Assembly (NCBI RefSeq): GCF_014284125.1
Contig: NZ_JACOFX010000013.1
Location: 62,001 to 126,000 of the forward strand
DNA length: 64,000 nt
DNA from: Undibacterium umbellatum
GTDB lineage: Bacteria > Pseudomonadota > Gammaproteobacteria > Burkholderiales > Burkholderiaceae_D
Direction of reading: 5' to 3'
Numbering within the stretch: position 1 is the stretch's first letter; each line of letters opens with the position of its first letter. A program made the translations under genes and the position numbers. Below, in pieces: positions 1 through 8,560 of this stretch. The notes below the pieces were generated by a model. The model was not told the DNA's origin, did no database searches, and saw only the letters and a list, made by a program, of their open reading frames with translations.

Positions 1-271
1 TTTCAGGGCGATTACGTCCAAAGAAATAGCGCAGCTGCGAAAACGCACGTGCCAATAATAATATCCCGAACAACAGCAGGATGATGGCGATCCCCAGTAC
101 TGCAAAGACCGGCAAATCTGGCGCAGACGCCAAGCGCCCACGTATATCAAACATGACCCAGGTGCCAGCCAAAATCAGCAATCCGCCAGAAATCATGCTG
201 GCAAGATTTTCTACCTTATAGGGATTGGGAAACTCAAATAACTGGCTTTCCGGATTGAATTCATAGCTCAT
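1..271 (-). CDS. Membrane protein of unknown function (3' end outside window)
   Basis: An open frame starts at ATG 271 and runs off the left edge, so only about 90 N-terminal residues are visible. The protein starts MSYEFNPESQLFEFPNPYKV and has two hydrophobic stretches (about residues 26-43 and 60-79), followed by a basic region with several Arg. This suggests a small inner-membrane protein with both ends in the cytoplasm. No catalytic motif is visible and the family is not recognised. It reads in the same direction as the zinc-ribbon gene upstream (stop at 326, 54 bases away) and may be co-transcribed with it. Confidence 0.6.
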   Translation of the reverse strand, partial: MSYEFNPESQLFEFPNPYKVENLASMISGGLLILAGTWVMFDIRGRLASAPDLPVFAVLGIAIILLLFGILLLARAFSQLRYFFGRNRPE

Positions 272-325
272 GCGCGCAACTCTTTATTTGAAATATGTTT
301 GTACTATTGGTTGTTTAGCAGCGAC

Positions 326-1441
326 TTATTCGCCTTGCAAGCGCCGGGCCTTTTTTATTCTGGCTTTGGCAGCATCATTATTTGGATCCAGGGCCAGCGC
401 GCTTTGTGCGGTAGCAATGGCACGGTCATAATCACCGTTAGCGAGAAAACTATCTGAGCGCGCCAGCAAAGCTGCTACCTGCCCCTGGCTCATCCCGCCA
501 CCGAAGGGGGTGGGCATGCCGCGCGAAAATTCTTGATGTTGCGCATTCAGGTTGCGCTGGCGCTTGCCAGATGCAGGTAACACCTCATCAAAATCTTCCT
601 CGTCATCGAAATCATCCTCATTTTTCTTTTTGGTATTCTTTTTCGCATTCTGTGCTAATGCAACGGGAACTGAAGCTGCAGCTGGTTCAGGAGCTGTCGT
701 CATCTGTGTCGCCGAACTAGCAACAATTGGCGGATTCTGCATCCCTGGCATGTCTGTCTTAGCGCCTGTCGCAGAACTCACCACCGTGTCTGCTATTGGT
801 GCCGATGCGCTCGGAGCAGACTCACTGGCTGATGCCGAAGCTGTAGCAATAGCGCTGCTATCCGCTTGCACCGTTTCAGTAGTTGCTACTAAAGAGCTAC
901 CTGGCGAAAACCAAAAATAGCCGCCCGCCAGTACACTGACCAGCAGCAATAAGCTGACCGCAATTGCCACCAACTGCGATACCGGCATACTTGCTTTCAT
1001 AATGTCACCAGGGATTACCGTATCAGGCGAGTTGCTTTTCTTGTCTAGTTCGACTGGCTTGCTGACAGGTACCTCCGTTTGCAATACCTCTGTGGCAGCA
1101 GGCACTTCTATCGCCTGAACCAGAGATGGCGCTGGCGATGATGACAAAGCCGCTTGAGCGGGTTCGCCATCAAGATCAAGAGTCGCAGGACTGATTTCAT
1201 CCAGATCCAGGCTCAACTCTGTGAGCGCATCGTGACTGGAAGCAGACAAGTCAAGCTGCGTCAGCGGGACTGAGTCTTTGAAAATTTCATCATGAATATC
1301 AATACCATGGGTTTCGCTTGAAGCAGACGGTGTAGAGCCAGCCACACTGCTATTAGCATTAACACTGATGGATGATCCACAGGATTTGCAAAACTTGGCC
1401 CCGTCTTTATTCTCAGTACCGCAGTTTTCGCAATTGAGCAT
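326..1441 (-). CDS. Zinc-ribbon membrane protein with C-terminal TPR-like helix pair
   Basis: Function is unknown. The N-terminus carries a four-cysteine zinc ribbon (C4, C7, C18, C21; CENCG...CKSCG). It is followed by an acidic, low-complexity linker of about 120 residues, one transmembrane helix (about 156-178), an Ala/Ser/Pro-rich region, an acidic patch (KKKNEDDFDDEEDFDEV), and a final TPR-like unit ending in ALALDPNNDAAKARIKKARR. This suggests a cytoplasmic zinc ribbon joined through one membrane span to a periplasmic TPR-like protein-interaction tail, or the reverse topology. The start is ATG 1441, with the ribbon beginning at residue 4. The 371-residue length is plausible for such mosaic proteins. 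Confidence 0.75.
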   Translation of the reverse strand: MLNCENCGTENKDGAKFCKSCGSSISVNANSSVAGSTPSASSETHGIDIHDEIFKDSVPLTQLDLSASSHDALTELSLDLDEISPATLDLDGEPAQAALSSSPAPSLVQAIEVPAATEVLQTEVPVSKPVELDKKSNSPDTVIPGDIMKASMPVSQLVAIAVSLLLLVSVLAGGYFWFSPGSSLVATTETVQADSSAIATASASASESAPSASAPIADTVVSSATGAKTDMPGMQNPPIVASSATQMTTAPEPAAASVPVALAQNAKKNTKKKNEDDFDDEEDFDEVLPASGKRQRNLNAQHQEFSRGMPTPFGGGMSQGQVAALLARSDSFLANGDYDRAIATAQSALALDPNNDAAKARIKKARRLQGE

Positions 1442-1515
1442 TCGTGTTCACCTTGATTAATTGATATGGCATGATCTCAGAAAATTGCCATATATTCAAC
1501 CAGGCATGTAATGCC

Positions 1516-2380
1516 TTATACAGTTTGTACGACTACAGGCACAGCAACCATACGGTGCATGAAATACATCATGAATGCAGTAATCAACACCGTAAACACC
1601 AGAATATCACCCAGCAATCAAAATACAGGATAGCTCCTCCACCTGCAGGCTGACTGACGATCATGCCAGCAACCACGGAGCCAACAACACAGATAATTTG
1701 TTGCATGGACGAGTTAATCGCCATGAACGAACTACGACTATCAGCGGCTGGCACGGCCAACATCATTGCCTGGGCCTGAATGATGCGTGAAAAAATCCCG
1801 ACGAACAGCAGGAGATTGACAAAGATGACCAAAAGTAAAGGAGTAACACCAAGACGGGTATAACCTGGCTAGCAGCAAATGCTGTTTACAATATACCCAT
1901 CACCCTGCCACGCATCGAGAATGGGAACAAGCCTGTCGTGATCACCAGTACGATGTCACCAATGACACCACCAAACAAACCCGTCACTATGCGTGTAAAC
2001 AAGAGGAAGTAAAAATTAGGCGCAATACCGCAAAGGTAAGTGCTGATGATAAAGCCTGTGTAAAAGAACAGTAATAGGGCTTGCGCAAAACCGCCCCAGC
2101 TGCGTTGCAGCTCCTAGCCGTACTAAAGTACTGCCTTCGTCGCTGACGCCTTGCTGGGACAATTTTGCGTAAGTCCTAAGTAAGAGTCTATTACAGTCAA
2201 ATCGGTCAGCAAAACCCGCTGCCGCAAAGCCTGCGATACCTGCACTTAAGGCATAGGCAGATACCACCACACCAAACTGTGAAGCTGAGGCTATTGCCCA
2301 TTTTATCCTGGATGCCTTTCATCGCTCAAAAGATAGTGAAGACCCCAGGGCTTCACTGCATGCCTTGTTCAGTCTCATTA
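1516..2380 (-). pseudogene. Decayed major facilitator superfamily transporter, interrupted by a mobile element
   Basis: Pieces of one MFS permease lie in order on the minus strand but in several frames. These are SAYALSAGIAGFAAAGFADRF (helix 2 and the start of loop motif A), FTRIVTGLFGGVIGD (helix 4), an SMRGRVMGIL segment, and a C-terminal half with helices from about 1832 down to the stop at 1516. Damage is directly visible. A 104 bp element splits motif A from the next helix. A TAA replaces a probable Gln codon after MRGRVMGIL near 1890. Frames shift near 1925, 1610 and 2290. The N-terminus above about 2380 is not recognisable. The closest style is the AraJ/drug-antiporter group, but the substrate cannot be told. 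The neighbouring TetR gene may once have controlled it. Confidence 0.85.
2075..2178. mobile_element. 104 bp MITE-like palindromic element, copy 1, with 5 bp target duplication
   Basis: The ends are imperfect inverted repeats (TAGGGCTTGCGCAAAA at 2075 against TTTTGCGTAAGTCCTA ending at 2178). The match extends inward through CCCAGC and GCTGGG. Inner hairpins are AGCTGC-GTT-GCAGCT and GTACT-AA-AGTAC. AGTAA flanks it on both sides (2070-2074 and 2179-2183). Deleting the element plus one AGTAA rejoins the broken MFS frame on the minus strand as DRFDCNRLLLFFYTGF, which strongly supports insertion by transposition. It encodes no protein. A second copy, about 92% identical, lies at 56411-56514. Confidence 0.85.
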
Positions 2381-2450
2381 AGAATGGCTGGAAAGAATAG
2401 AACTCTCAGGAGTCAGGTTCCATCAAAAGCCTTACACCTTAAAGAAAGAT

Positions 2451-3059
2451 TCAGGCTGGTGCTTGTGCCGCCAGACTATTTTCTATAAAAGCCCGGGCAG
2501 TAGTAGCTGCATAGCCTTGTGGCATGATATCCCCCGCTGCACTAGCGAGTTGAAACGCCCCCTCTATAAAAGCGAGCAGGCCTGCAGCCAGTTCAGGCAC
2601 GCTACTGATAGCCTTCTTCTGGTCTTGCAGGCACGCAGTTAACAAAGCCTGTATCAGAAATAATTCAGCCGCAATTGCCTCCTGAAACACCGCACGCACT
2701 TCCGGCTGCCGGACAGCTTCAGCACCTATCACCACCCAGGCAGAGACAGCTTCAGGCATCGCACCTTCTCCTTTGGCCAGACGTGCATTGATATACGCCA
2801 GCAATTTTTCCTGTGCGGTCTTGGCGGTTGCCGCCAGCAAGTCATAGCGCGCCCGTGACATCGTCGCCAGCAACTTGACCAGATAAAGCAGTATCTCGCC
2901 CTTGCTCTTGAAATGATAATGAATCAAACCCGGTGCAAGGCCAGCCTGTTTGGCAATTGCCAATATGGTAGCTTTTTCATAGCCATGCTCCGCCATGACA
3001 GACAACAAGGCAAAAACGATCTCTTTACGACGCTGCTCGGTATTGGATTTTCTCGACAT
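2451..3059 (-). CDS. TetR/AcrR family transcriptional regulator
   Basis: A 202-residue one-component repressor. The N-terminal TetR helix-turn-helix is clear (about residues 14-60: VMAEHGYEKATILAIAKQAG, then GLIHYHFKSKGEIL). It is followed by an all-helical ligand-binding/dimer domain. ATG 3059 is chosen because the helix-turn-helix sits at the usual distance from it; the frame stays open upstream but runs through operator-like DNA. It lies downstream of that operator and upstream of the MFS pseudogene, on the same strand. Autoregulation is inferred from the inverted repeats at its promoter. The original target may have been the decayed transporter. The ligand is unknown. Confidence 0.9.
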   Translation of the reverse strand: MSRKSNTEQRRKEIVFALLSVMAEHGYEKATILAIAKQAGLAPGLIHYHFKSKGEILLYLVKLLATMSRARYDLLAATAKTAQEKLLAYINARLAKGEGAMPEAVSAWVVIGAEAVRQPEVRAVFQEAIAAELFLIQALLTACLQDQKKAISSVPELAAGLLAFIEGAFQLASAAGDIMPQGYAATTARAFIENSLAAQAPA

Positions 3060-3079
3060 TGTGAAGACCTGCTTACAAT

Positions 3080-3113
3080 TTTGGTTATCAAACCAAATTC
3101 TACTTGGTTTCAA
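3080..3113 (-). promoter_or_regulatory. Probable TetR operator and promoter of the 2451-3059 gene
   Basis: TTTGGTT-ATCA-AACCAAA (3080-3097) is a perfect 7+7 inverted repeat. The same right arm pairs again with TTGGTTT at 3104-3110, giving overlapping palindromes. Read on the minus strand, TTGAAA (3113-3108) is 17 bases from TGATAA (3090-3085), a weak sigma-70 pair lying inside the palindromes. The site is 21-54 bases above the TetR start codon, the usual place for autorepression. The promoter call is inference. Confidence 0.65.
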
Positions 3114-3351
3114 GGGATTGCAAACAAAGTATTCTGAACACAAGAACAAACAAAATTCGGACTATTGCAGACTACAATCAGGCCGGAGCAAAACACGAAT
3201 GTTGGAACAGCATTCAGATGTCCATCTCATGGCATAAGCTGATTCCGTTATGTCTACATAAAAACCAATCTGCTTATCAAAATGCAATGCCATTTCATTG
3301 CACCACTTTTTAGAAATATCAATTGGCTTTAGCCTGTTGTCGAGAACACCT

Positions 3352-4158
3352 ATGTTGCACCGCTTTAAACGGTTTATCTGCCTTCTATTTTTGTCAGCAT
3401 TCGCACTATTGCCAGCATTTGCCAATGCAAGCAAACCGGACAACGACAAGCCTGTGATCAAACTCTTTCTACAAGAAAGCCTGGACATCCATGGCCGGCA
3501 ATTGCCCTTGGACCGTGATCTGGAAGCCATACTGATTTATTTCGAGCGAGAATCAGGCTTGCATTTTGATAAACAGTTATTGCCGTGGAACCGCGCGCAA
3601 CTCATGGCGCAAAACGGTGAGGGCATCGTCTTTGGCATCTCAAAATCGCCAGAGCGCCTCAAGCTGCATCACTTTTCCATTCCCGTCGTCAGTGAAAAAA
3701 TATGGGCGATTACTTATGGCAATCCGCGCCCTAACTTCCAGTCCATAGAAGACTTGCGCGGCAAAACCGTTAGTATAGGCCGTGGTTTCAGCCACGGCAT
3801 GGATTTTGAAAAAGCCAAAAACGTCCTCTTCAAGGTGCAGGAAGATTCTGCCTCTTCGGCTGCTCGCTTTAAGAAACTCATGAACCGCCGCAGCGACATC
3901 ATGCTCTGGCCAGTACGTCAATTGCAGAGCGCAAGCCAGGTAGAAGCTTACCTGCGCGACCAGCTCATCCCCAGCTTCAATGACCCTGAACTGACTGGAA
4001 AAACTTTTTATGTCTCTGCCAAACCTGTGTTTTATGACACTACCCATTTCGCCGCAGCGAATGGCAAATATGAAGCGGAAATGGAAAAATTGAATGTGGT
4101 GATACGCAAGGGAACAGCAAATGGCAAATTACCTAAATTGCTAACGAAGTTTTACTGA
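3352..4158 (+). CDS. Periplasmic solute-binding protein, family 3-like (orphan)
   Basis: A 268-residue exported protein. The signal peptide MLHRFKRFICLLFLSAFALL...FANA supports ATG 3352. The body has the layout of family 3 extracellular solute-binding proteins: a lobe with LPWNRAQLMAQNGEGIVFGISKSPERL, then SIEDLRGKTVSIGRGFSHG, then a return lobe. These usually deliver amino acids or similar small solutes to an ABC permease, or act as sensing domains. No permease or ATPase gene is adjacent, so it may serve a distant transporter or a signalling role. It converges with the M48 protease gene across a strong bidirectional terminator. Confidence 0.8.
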   Translation: MLHRFKRFICLLFLSAFALLPAFANASKPDNDKPVIKLFLQESLDIHGRQLPLDRDLEAILIYFERESGLHFDKQLLPWNRAQLMAQNGEGIVFGISKSPERLKLHHFSIPVVSEKIWAITYGNPRPNFQSIEDLRGKTVSIGRGFSHGMDFEKAKNVLFKVQEDSASSAARFKKLMNRRSDIMLWPVRQLQSASQVEAYLRDQLIPSFNDPELTGKTFYVSAKPVFYDTTHFAAANGKYEAEMEKLNVVIRKGTANGKLPKLLTKFY

Positions 4159-4180
4159 CAGCGAGACACTCACTACCTTA

Positions 4181-4221
4181 AAAAAACGCTGCCCTGGACA
4201 CAAGCCAGGGCAGCGTTTTTT
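4181..4221. terminator. Bidirectional rho-independent terminator
   Basis: AAAAAACGCTGCCCTGG (4181-4197) pairs perfectly with CCAGGGCAGCGTTTTTT (4205-4221) around a 7-base loop. A/T runs on both sides let it work for the solute-binding gene (+) and the M48 gene (-). Confidence 0.95.
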
Positions 4222-4239
4222 ACACATAAAATTATTCAA

Positions 4240-5097
4240 TCAACGGCTAAACTCTTTGACCCGTTCTTCAAAAGAACGCCCCTGCGATCCATTACTGGAA
4301 TCAAACCGGGTCCGCATGACTTTATCGAGGCTATCCAATCTGTCTGCAGGTGAAGGATGCGTTTCAAACAGCAAACTGAAATTACCATCTTGCGCACTTT
4401 GCGACTGCAAGGTTTGTATCACGGCGGGCAAACCATAAGGATCAAAGCCTGCACGGGCTGCGATCACGACGCCGATACGATCAGCTTCATATTCATCACT
4501 CTTGTCCAGGCCCTTTGCATACATATCTTTAAAAGCATTGGCAGCGAAGGTTTTGAGATTGGCATCCCATTTCAACTGTGATGCAGCCAGATCAGCAAAA
4601 ACCCCCATGCCACCAGTATTTCGCATTGCATTCAGATGATGCTTGCGCAGGACGTGGGCAATCTCGTGCGCCAGTACTCCAGCCAATTCAGATTCACTAC
4701 GCATGCGTGCCAACAAACCCCTGGTCACAAAAATATTCCCTCCTGGCGTAGCAAAGGCATTGAAGCCTACATCATCAAGCACGCCAAACGTCCACGGCAA
4801 GTCCGGTCTTTCTGTTTGCAATGCCAACCAGCGGCCCAGGGTATTTACATAGCGCTGCAAAGCAGGATCATTCACCAAAGGTTTGGCGCCCAACAAACTG
4901 GCGGCAAACTCCTGGCCCAAGGCAATTTCTTTTGGCTCGTCAATTTCCTTGGTCTTATCGACTAAATTTTTTGCGCCCTCAGCAAGATTTTTCACGTTGC
5001 CAGGTAACTTGTTGAGAAAATCTCCAAACTGTGCCATCGCTGGACCGGAGAACACCATAATGATGCTGGCGATCAGTATTTTTTTCACGATGCGCAT
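4240..5097 (-). CDS. M48 family zinc metalloprotease, exported
   Basis: A 285-residue periplasmic protease. A signal peptide (MRIVKKILIASIIMVFSGPAMAQ) fixes ATG 5097. The gluzincin motif HEIAH is at 144-148 (AGVLAHEIAHVLRKHH) and the third zinc ligand lies in DEYEADRIGV, both typical of the LoiP/BepA-like M48 branch that handles misfolded or outer-membrane proteins. PGGNIFVTRGLL before the motif is also typical. It is the last gene of an operon with the SH3 protein (1 base upstream) and the CHASE2 cyclase, which suggests envelope stress or quality-control work linked to cyclic nucleotide signalling. No C-terminal TPR region is present, unlike BepA. Confidence 0.92.
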   Translation of the reverse strand: MRIVKKILIASIIMVFSGPAMAQFGDFLNKLPGNVKNLAEGAKNLVDKTKEIDEPKEIALGQEFAASLLGAKPLVNDPALQRYVNTLGRWLALQTERPDLPWTFGVLDDVGFNAFATPGGNIFVTRGLLARMRSESELAGVLAHEIAHVLRKHHLNAMRNTGGMGVFADLAASQLKWDANLKTFAANAFKDMYAKGLDKSDEYEADRIGVVIAARAGFDPYGLPAVIQTLQSQSAQDGNFSLLFETHPSPADRLDSLDKVMRTRFDSSNGSQGRSFEERVKEFSR

Positions 5098-5098
5098 A

Positions 5099-5620
5099 TT
5101 AATTATTCTCCCGTTTGCCAATATTGTTTTGATCGATGTACTCAACATTTGCTGCATACAAATTGGATCTTTGGGCGAACGTGCGTGCACCATCCTTGCC
5201 AACGACATTGGCGTGCATTTTTTCCAGTTCAGAATAATTCGGCGAAGCCCTGCGCAAGTCTTCCTTATCCAGGCCCTTGACACCTGTACCAACTGTCCCT
5301 GTATTCGAGGTCCGCCCTCCCGTCATCAATGAACCCAGTACATTGCCGCCAGCAGCGGGCGCAACATTACTGCCAGTGGTCGCATCCAGGCGCAAAGCAG
5401 TCATCCTGACCCAGCCCGCTTGACCAGAAGAAGTTTTGACCTGGGTCCAGGCACCATTGCGCTGCATGACGTCAACTCTGGTCTGGTTTGCCAATGTGCC
5501 GATGATTGAAGCATCGGCACTGGCCTTGTCCATTAGCTCTGTGGATTTGGAAGTTGTCGCTGACTCAGCAAAAGCATTGCCTGCCAACATCACTGCTGCA
5601 ATTAAAAATGGTAGTTTCAT
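5099..5620 (-). CDS. Exported SH3 (SH3b) domain protein
   Basis: A 173-residue protein with signal peptide MKLPFLIAAVMLAGNAFAE and one bacterial SH3 domain at about residues 27-80 (VDVMQRNGAWTQVKTSSGQAGWVRM). A Gly/Thr-rich linker and a helical C-terminal tail of about 55 residues (KGLDKEDLRRASPNYSELEKM) follow. SH3b domains usually bind peptidoglycan or peptides, so it may place or assist the M48 protease encoded next. GAGGAA lies 7 bases before ATG 5620, and the start overlaps the cyclase stop by 4 bases, which implies translational coupling. The function of the tail is unknown. Confidence 0.88.
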   Translation of the reverse strand: MKLPFLIAAVMLAGNAFAESATTSKSTELMDKASADASIIGTLANQTRVDVMQRNGAWTQVKTSSGQAGWVRMTALRLDATTGSNVAPAAGGNVLGSLMTGGRTSNTGTVGTGVKGLDKEDLRRASPNYSELEKMHANVVGKDGARTFAQRSNLYAANVEYIDQNNIGKRENN

Positions 5621-7500
5621 GAGTTCTTCCTCAGAGGTTCGTACAATTCAACTTCAGCAGCCCTGCCCTTGACGGCAAACAAGCCACGCAAACTAAAAGC
5701 GAGATCAGCACTACCACAGGCCAGCATGGTTTCTTTGGTCACCAGCACGCGGGCGACACCCTTGGTTAAGCCTTCTACCCGACTAGCCAGGTTGACGGTA
5801 TCTCCAATGGCGGTGTAATCAAGCTTGCGTTTGGCACCAATAAAGCCTACCACAGCCGCCCCTGTGTGTACACCGATGCCAACATCAAAGTCAGACAAGT
5901 CTGAGCCTTCTGCTGCCAGTTCTTGCCTGAAGGCAAGCAGATTCTCCTGCATTTCCATAGCGGCCGCCACGGCATGGCTGGCATGCTGAGGGTCATCCAC
6001 AGGCGCGCCCCAGAATGCCATGATGCAGTCACCAATAAATTTATCCAGGGTGCCGCCATGCCGCCACACCACCTCGACCTGATGTTCAAAATAGCGGTTC
6101 AGCAGTTTCACGACTTCATCAGGCGTCTTAGTTTCCGACAAACTGGTGAAGCCACGTATATCAGAAAACAGCACCGTAATCTGGCGCGTCTGGCCTGACA
6201 GGCTTTCCACCGTTTCACCATGTTCGACAATCTTGCGAACCACTTCAGGATTCAGGAAACGGCCAAACAGCGAAACAGTGCGGTCACGAGTACGGCGCTC
6301 GCGCAAGTAGCCCGCAAGAGCTGCCAATAAAAACCAAGTCCAGGAAAAAATTACTGGCGTCACTACCGGCAACATCCAGTGATGCTCAACCATTTGGTCA
6401 GCAAGATAGACCGCCCCCATCGTCAACACCAGCAAGGCACTGCCAGTCATACCAGGATGCCAGCGCCGCCTGAATGCCAGCACCAGGAAGGAGATCATCG
6501 TCACCCCGGCCAACATAGGCCAGACAAGCGCGACACGCCTTATGCTGCGGCCATTCTTGAGGTTATCCAAAGCCACCGCCAAAATATCGACGCCTGGATA
6601 ACCAGGCTCCAGCGGTGTCAGGTGATGATCAAACAATCCAGCCGCAGAGGAACCGATGATGATGATTTTATTGTGGAATAATTTACCCAGTTTAGCTTCA
6701 TCCTCTGCCGATAAATTTGGGCGTTGTTCTGTCAGCGTTTTAAACAAGTCTGCATACGCAAAACGCTTATGCCCCTGAGCAGGCCAGAATATTTGGAAGT
6801 CAGCGCCTGGTGGCAGCTTGCCACCCAGGTCAGCCACCACCCGCGCAGGCAGCGAAGGTAAACGCCAGCCATCAATATCAGAATACAGACCATACCGCCG
6901 CACCACACCATCTGCGTCGTTCAGGCTATTCACCAATCCCAGACGCCAGGCACTGGGCTCAATTGCCAGAGGCAGTTGCATGGAGAGCCTTGTATTGGTT
7001 TTACCAGGCTGCCGGATGGCAAATGCATCGGCCAGCTCGGTCATTGCTACCGTCGCATTACTCTTGCTTTCCTGCAGCAACAACACCTGCTGATAGGCAT
7101 GCGAAAAATCCCTGATCTGCCCGGATAAAAATGCATCGCTCTTGGGCGCTGCCAGATCACGCTCCTGAAAACTGATATCGAACACGACAGCCCTGGGAGA
7201 AAATCCGGCAAGTGCCTCCAGCAAGAAACCATGGATTTCACGCTTCCACACCCACAAACCGGCGATCTTCTGCATGCCTAACATACTGGCATCATCAATA
7301 TCCACCACCACGATATCAGGATCCGGCTGATAAGCCGGTGCATGACGCCGCAAATAGACATCCCCAAGCCGGGACTCTGTAGTCGCCAGCAAATGCAGAC
7401 CAAACAACTCAACACCCATCATTGTCACCAGGAACAAAGTCAGTGCGGTATACCACCGTAAAGTAGCACTACCGATAAATGGGAAAAATTTTTTGAGCAT
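5617..7500 (-). CDS. CHASE2-domain class III adenylate cyclase
   Basis: A 627-residue membrane sensor enzyme making a cyclic nucleotide. Order: N-terminal membrane helix (about 15-33), periplasmic CHASE2 sensor (about 45-310), three membrane helices (about 325-400), then a cytoplasmic cyclase domain (about 430-605). Metal-binding aspartates are in VLFSDIRGFTSLSE and FIGDCIMAFWGAP. Lys in LDKFIGD and Asp in KLDYTAIGDTVNLASR are the adenine-selecting pair, so cAMP is the expected product. The Asn/Arg transition-state residues (NLASR) are present, so it should be active. It is first in the operon with the SH3 and M48 genes. The CHASE2 ligand is unknown. Confidence 0.93.
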   Translation of the reverse strand: MLKKFFPFIGSATLRWYTALTLFLVTMMGVELFGLHLLATTESRLGDVYLRRHAPAYQPDPDIVVVDIDDASMLGMQKIAGLWVWKREIHGFLLEALAGFSPRAVVFDISFQERDLAAPKSDAFLSGQIRDFSHAYQQVLLLQESKSNATVAMTELADAFAIRQPGKTNTRLSMQLPLAIEPSAWRLGLVNSLNDADGVVRRYGLYSDIDGWRLPSLPARVVADLGGKLPPGADFQIFWPAQGHKRFAYADLFKTLTEQRPNLSAEDEAKLGKLFHNKIIIIGSSAAGLFDHHLTPLEPGYPGVDILAVALDNLKNGRSIRRVALVWPMLAGVTMISFLVLAFRRRWHPGMTGSALLVLTMGAVYLADQMVEHHWMLPVVTPVIFSWTWFLLAALAGYLRERRTRDRTVSLFGRFLNPEVVRKIVEHGETVESLSGQTRQITVLFSDIRGFTSLSETKTPDEVVKLLNRYFEHQVEVVWRHGGTLDKFIGDCIMAFWGAPVDDPQHASHAVAAAMEMQENLLAFRQELAAEGSDLSDFDVGIGVHTGAAVVGFIGAKRKLDYTAIGDTVNLASRVEGLTKGVARVLVTKETMLACGSADLAFSLRGLFAVKGRAAEVELYEPLRKNS

Positions 7501-7787
7501 GTCGCAGGAGAGAAGTAAAACACGCTAATGAATGCTGACCGAGTTTATCCGGAATTTTCCGTAGCAATGGTCAGCAACAGTGACAAATAATTAAAATACA
7601 ACGTTTAATGTTGATATGTATACCTCTCATCACATGGCTACACTGAAATACTGCCTGATGTCAGATAAAAAACCACAATCCTGTTTCCATGCCAGCAGGA
7701 AAACAGTTCTGATATGATACCGCCGCCTCGTGTATTTTATGAATGACACAGGGCCATTTCTCATTTCATGTATCGGCAAAACTCTCT

Positions 7788-8516
7788 ATGATTGCACTTC
7801 ATCGCCTCCCTCAATTTTGCCTTGCCATCCTGCTGTGCAGCTCGCCAATCTGGTCACAGGCGCAGCAAATCGCGCCTGGCGAATACCTGAGTGAGGGAGC
7901 CTATAGTAAATTGAATATTACATCTAACAGTGCAGGCAAACTCAACTTCAGCATTTACTCCGAGGGTGAAGGTTCATGCTCGATGAAAGGCGAAATCATC
8001 GCAGGCAAGGCAACACTGCGCAAAAGTGGCATGAAACAAAGCTGCGTTTTGCGCTTCACCCAGAAAAAGACTGACATCGAATTAGATGGAAGTATCGACA
8101 TATGCGAACAAAATTATTGTGAACTGGCCAGCATAGCCAACCAGTATTTCAAGCCAGCAGGATGCAGCGCTCCTGAGCGTAGCCAGGCTCGCAAAGAATT
8201 CAAAGCCTTGTACGACAAAAAAGAATACTCAGCAGCCATGGCCAAACTCGACCCCGTCTTTGTCAATTGCGGCAAAATTCTTGAACCCCTGGAGATGGGC
8301 TGGGTGCGCAATGACCTTGCGTTGGTGCAAAACAAATTGCACATGCCAGACCGCTGCCTCGCGACACTGCAGCCACTCGCAGAGGACGCCGCATCACCAG
8401 ACAACGCGATCATCAATAATTGCGAGATATGCACCGATGAATTCAATAAAAAATATCTGTCCATGATCAAGGCCACACGCACCAATTTGAAACTCTGCCA
8501 GACAAATAAAAAATAA
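7788..8516 (+). CDS. Exported cysteine-containing protein of unknown function
   Basis: About 242 residues from ATG 7788. The frame is also open from ATG 7743, but the later start places a good signal peptide (MIALHRLPQFCLAILLCSS...AQA) at the N-terminus. The mature protein has a beta-rich first part with several Cys (EGSCSMKG, KQSCVLRF, DICEQNYC) and an alpha-helical TPR-like second part (QARKEFKALYDKKEYSAAMAKL and NDLALVQNKL). The even number of cysteines fits periplasmic disulfides. I do not recognise the family. The acyltransferase gene follows 44 bases downstream and may be co-transcribed. Confidence 0.7.
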   Translation: MIALHRLPQFCLAILLCSSPIWSQAQQIAPGEYLSEGAYSKLNITSNSAGKLNFSIYSEGEGSCSMKGEIIAGKATLRKSGMKQSCVLRFTQKKTDIELDGSIDICEQNYCELASIANQYFKPAGCSAPERSQARKEFKALYDKKEYSAAMAKLDPVFVNCGKILEPLEMGWVRNDLALVQNKLHMPDRCLATLQPLAEDAASPDNAIINNCEICTDEFNKKYLSMIKATRTNLKLCQTNKK

Positions 8517-8560
8517 ACACCAAGGCCCGGTCTCCATCTACCCAAGCATAGACGCACCTC

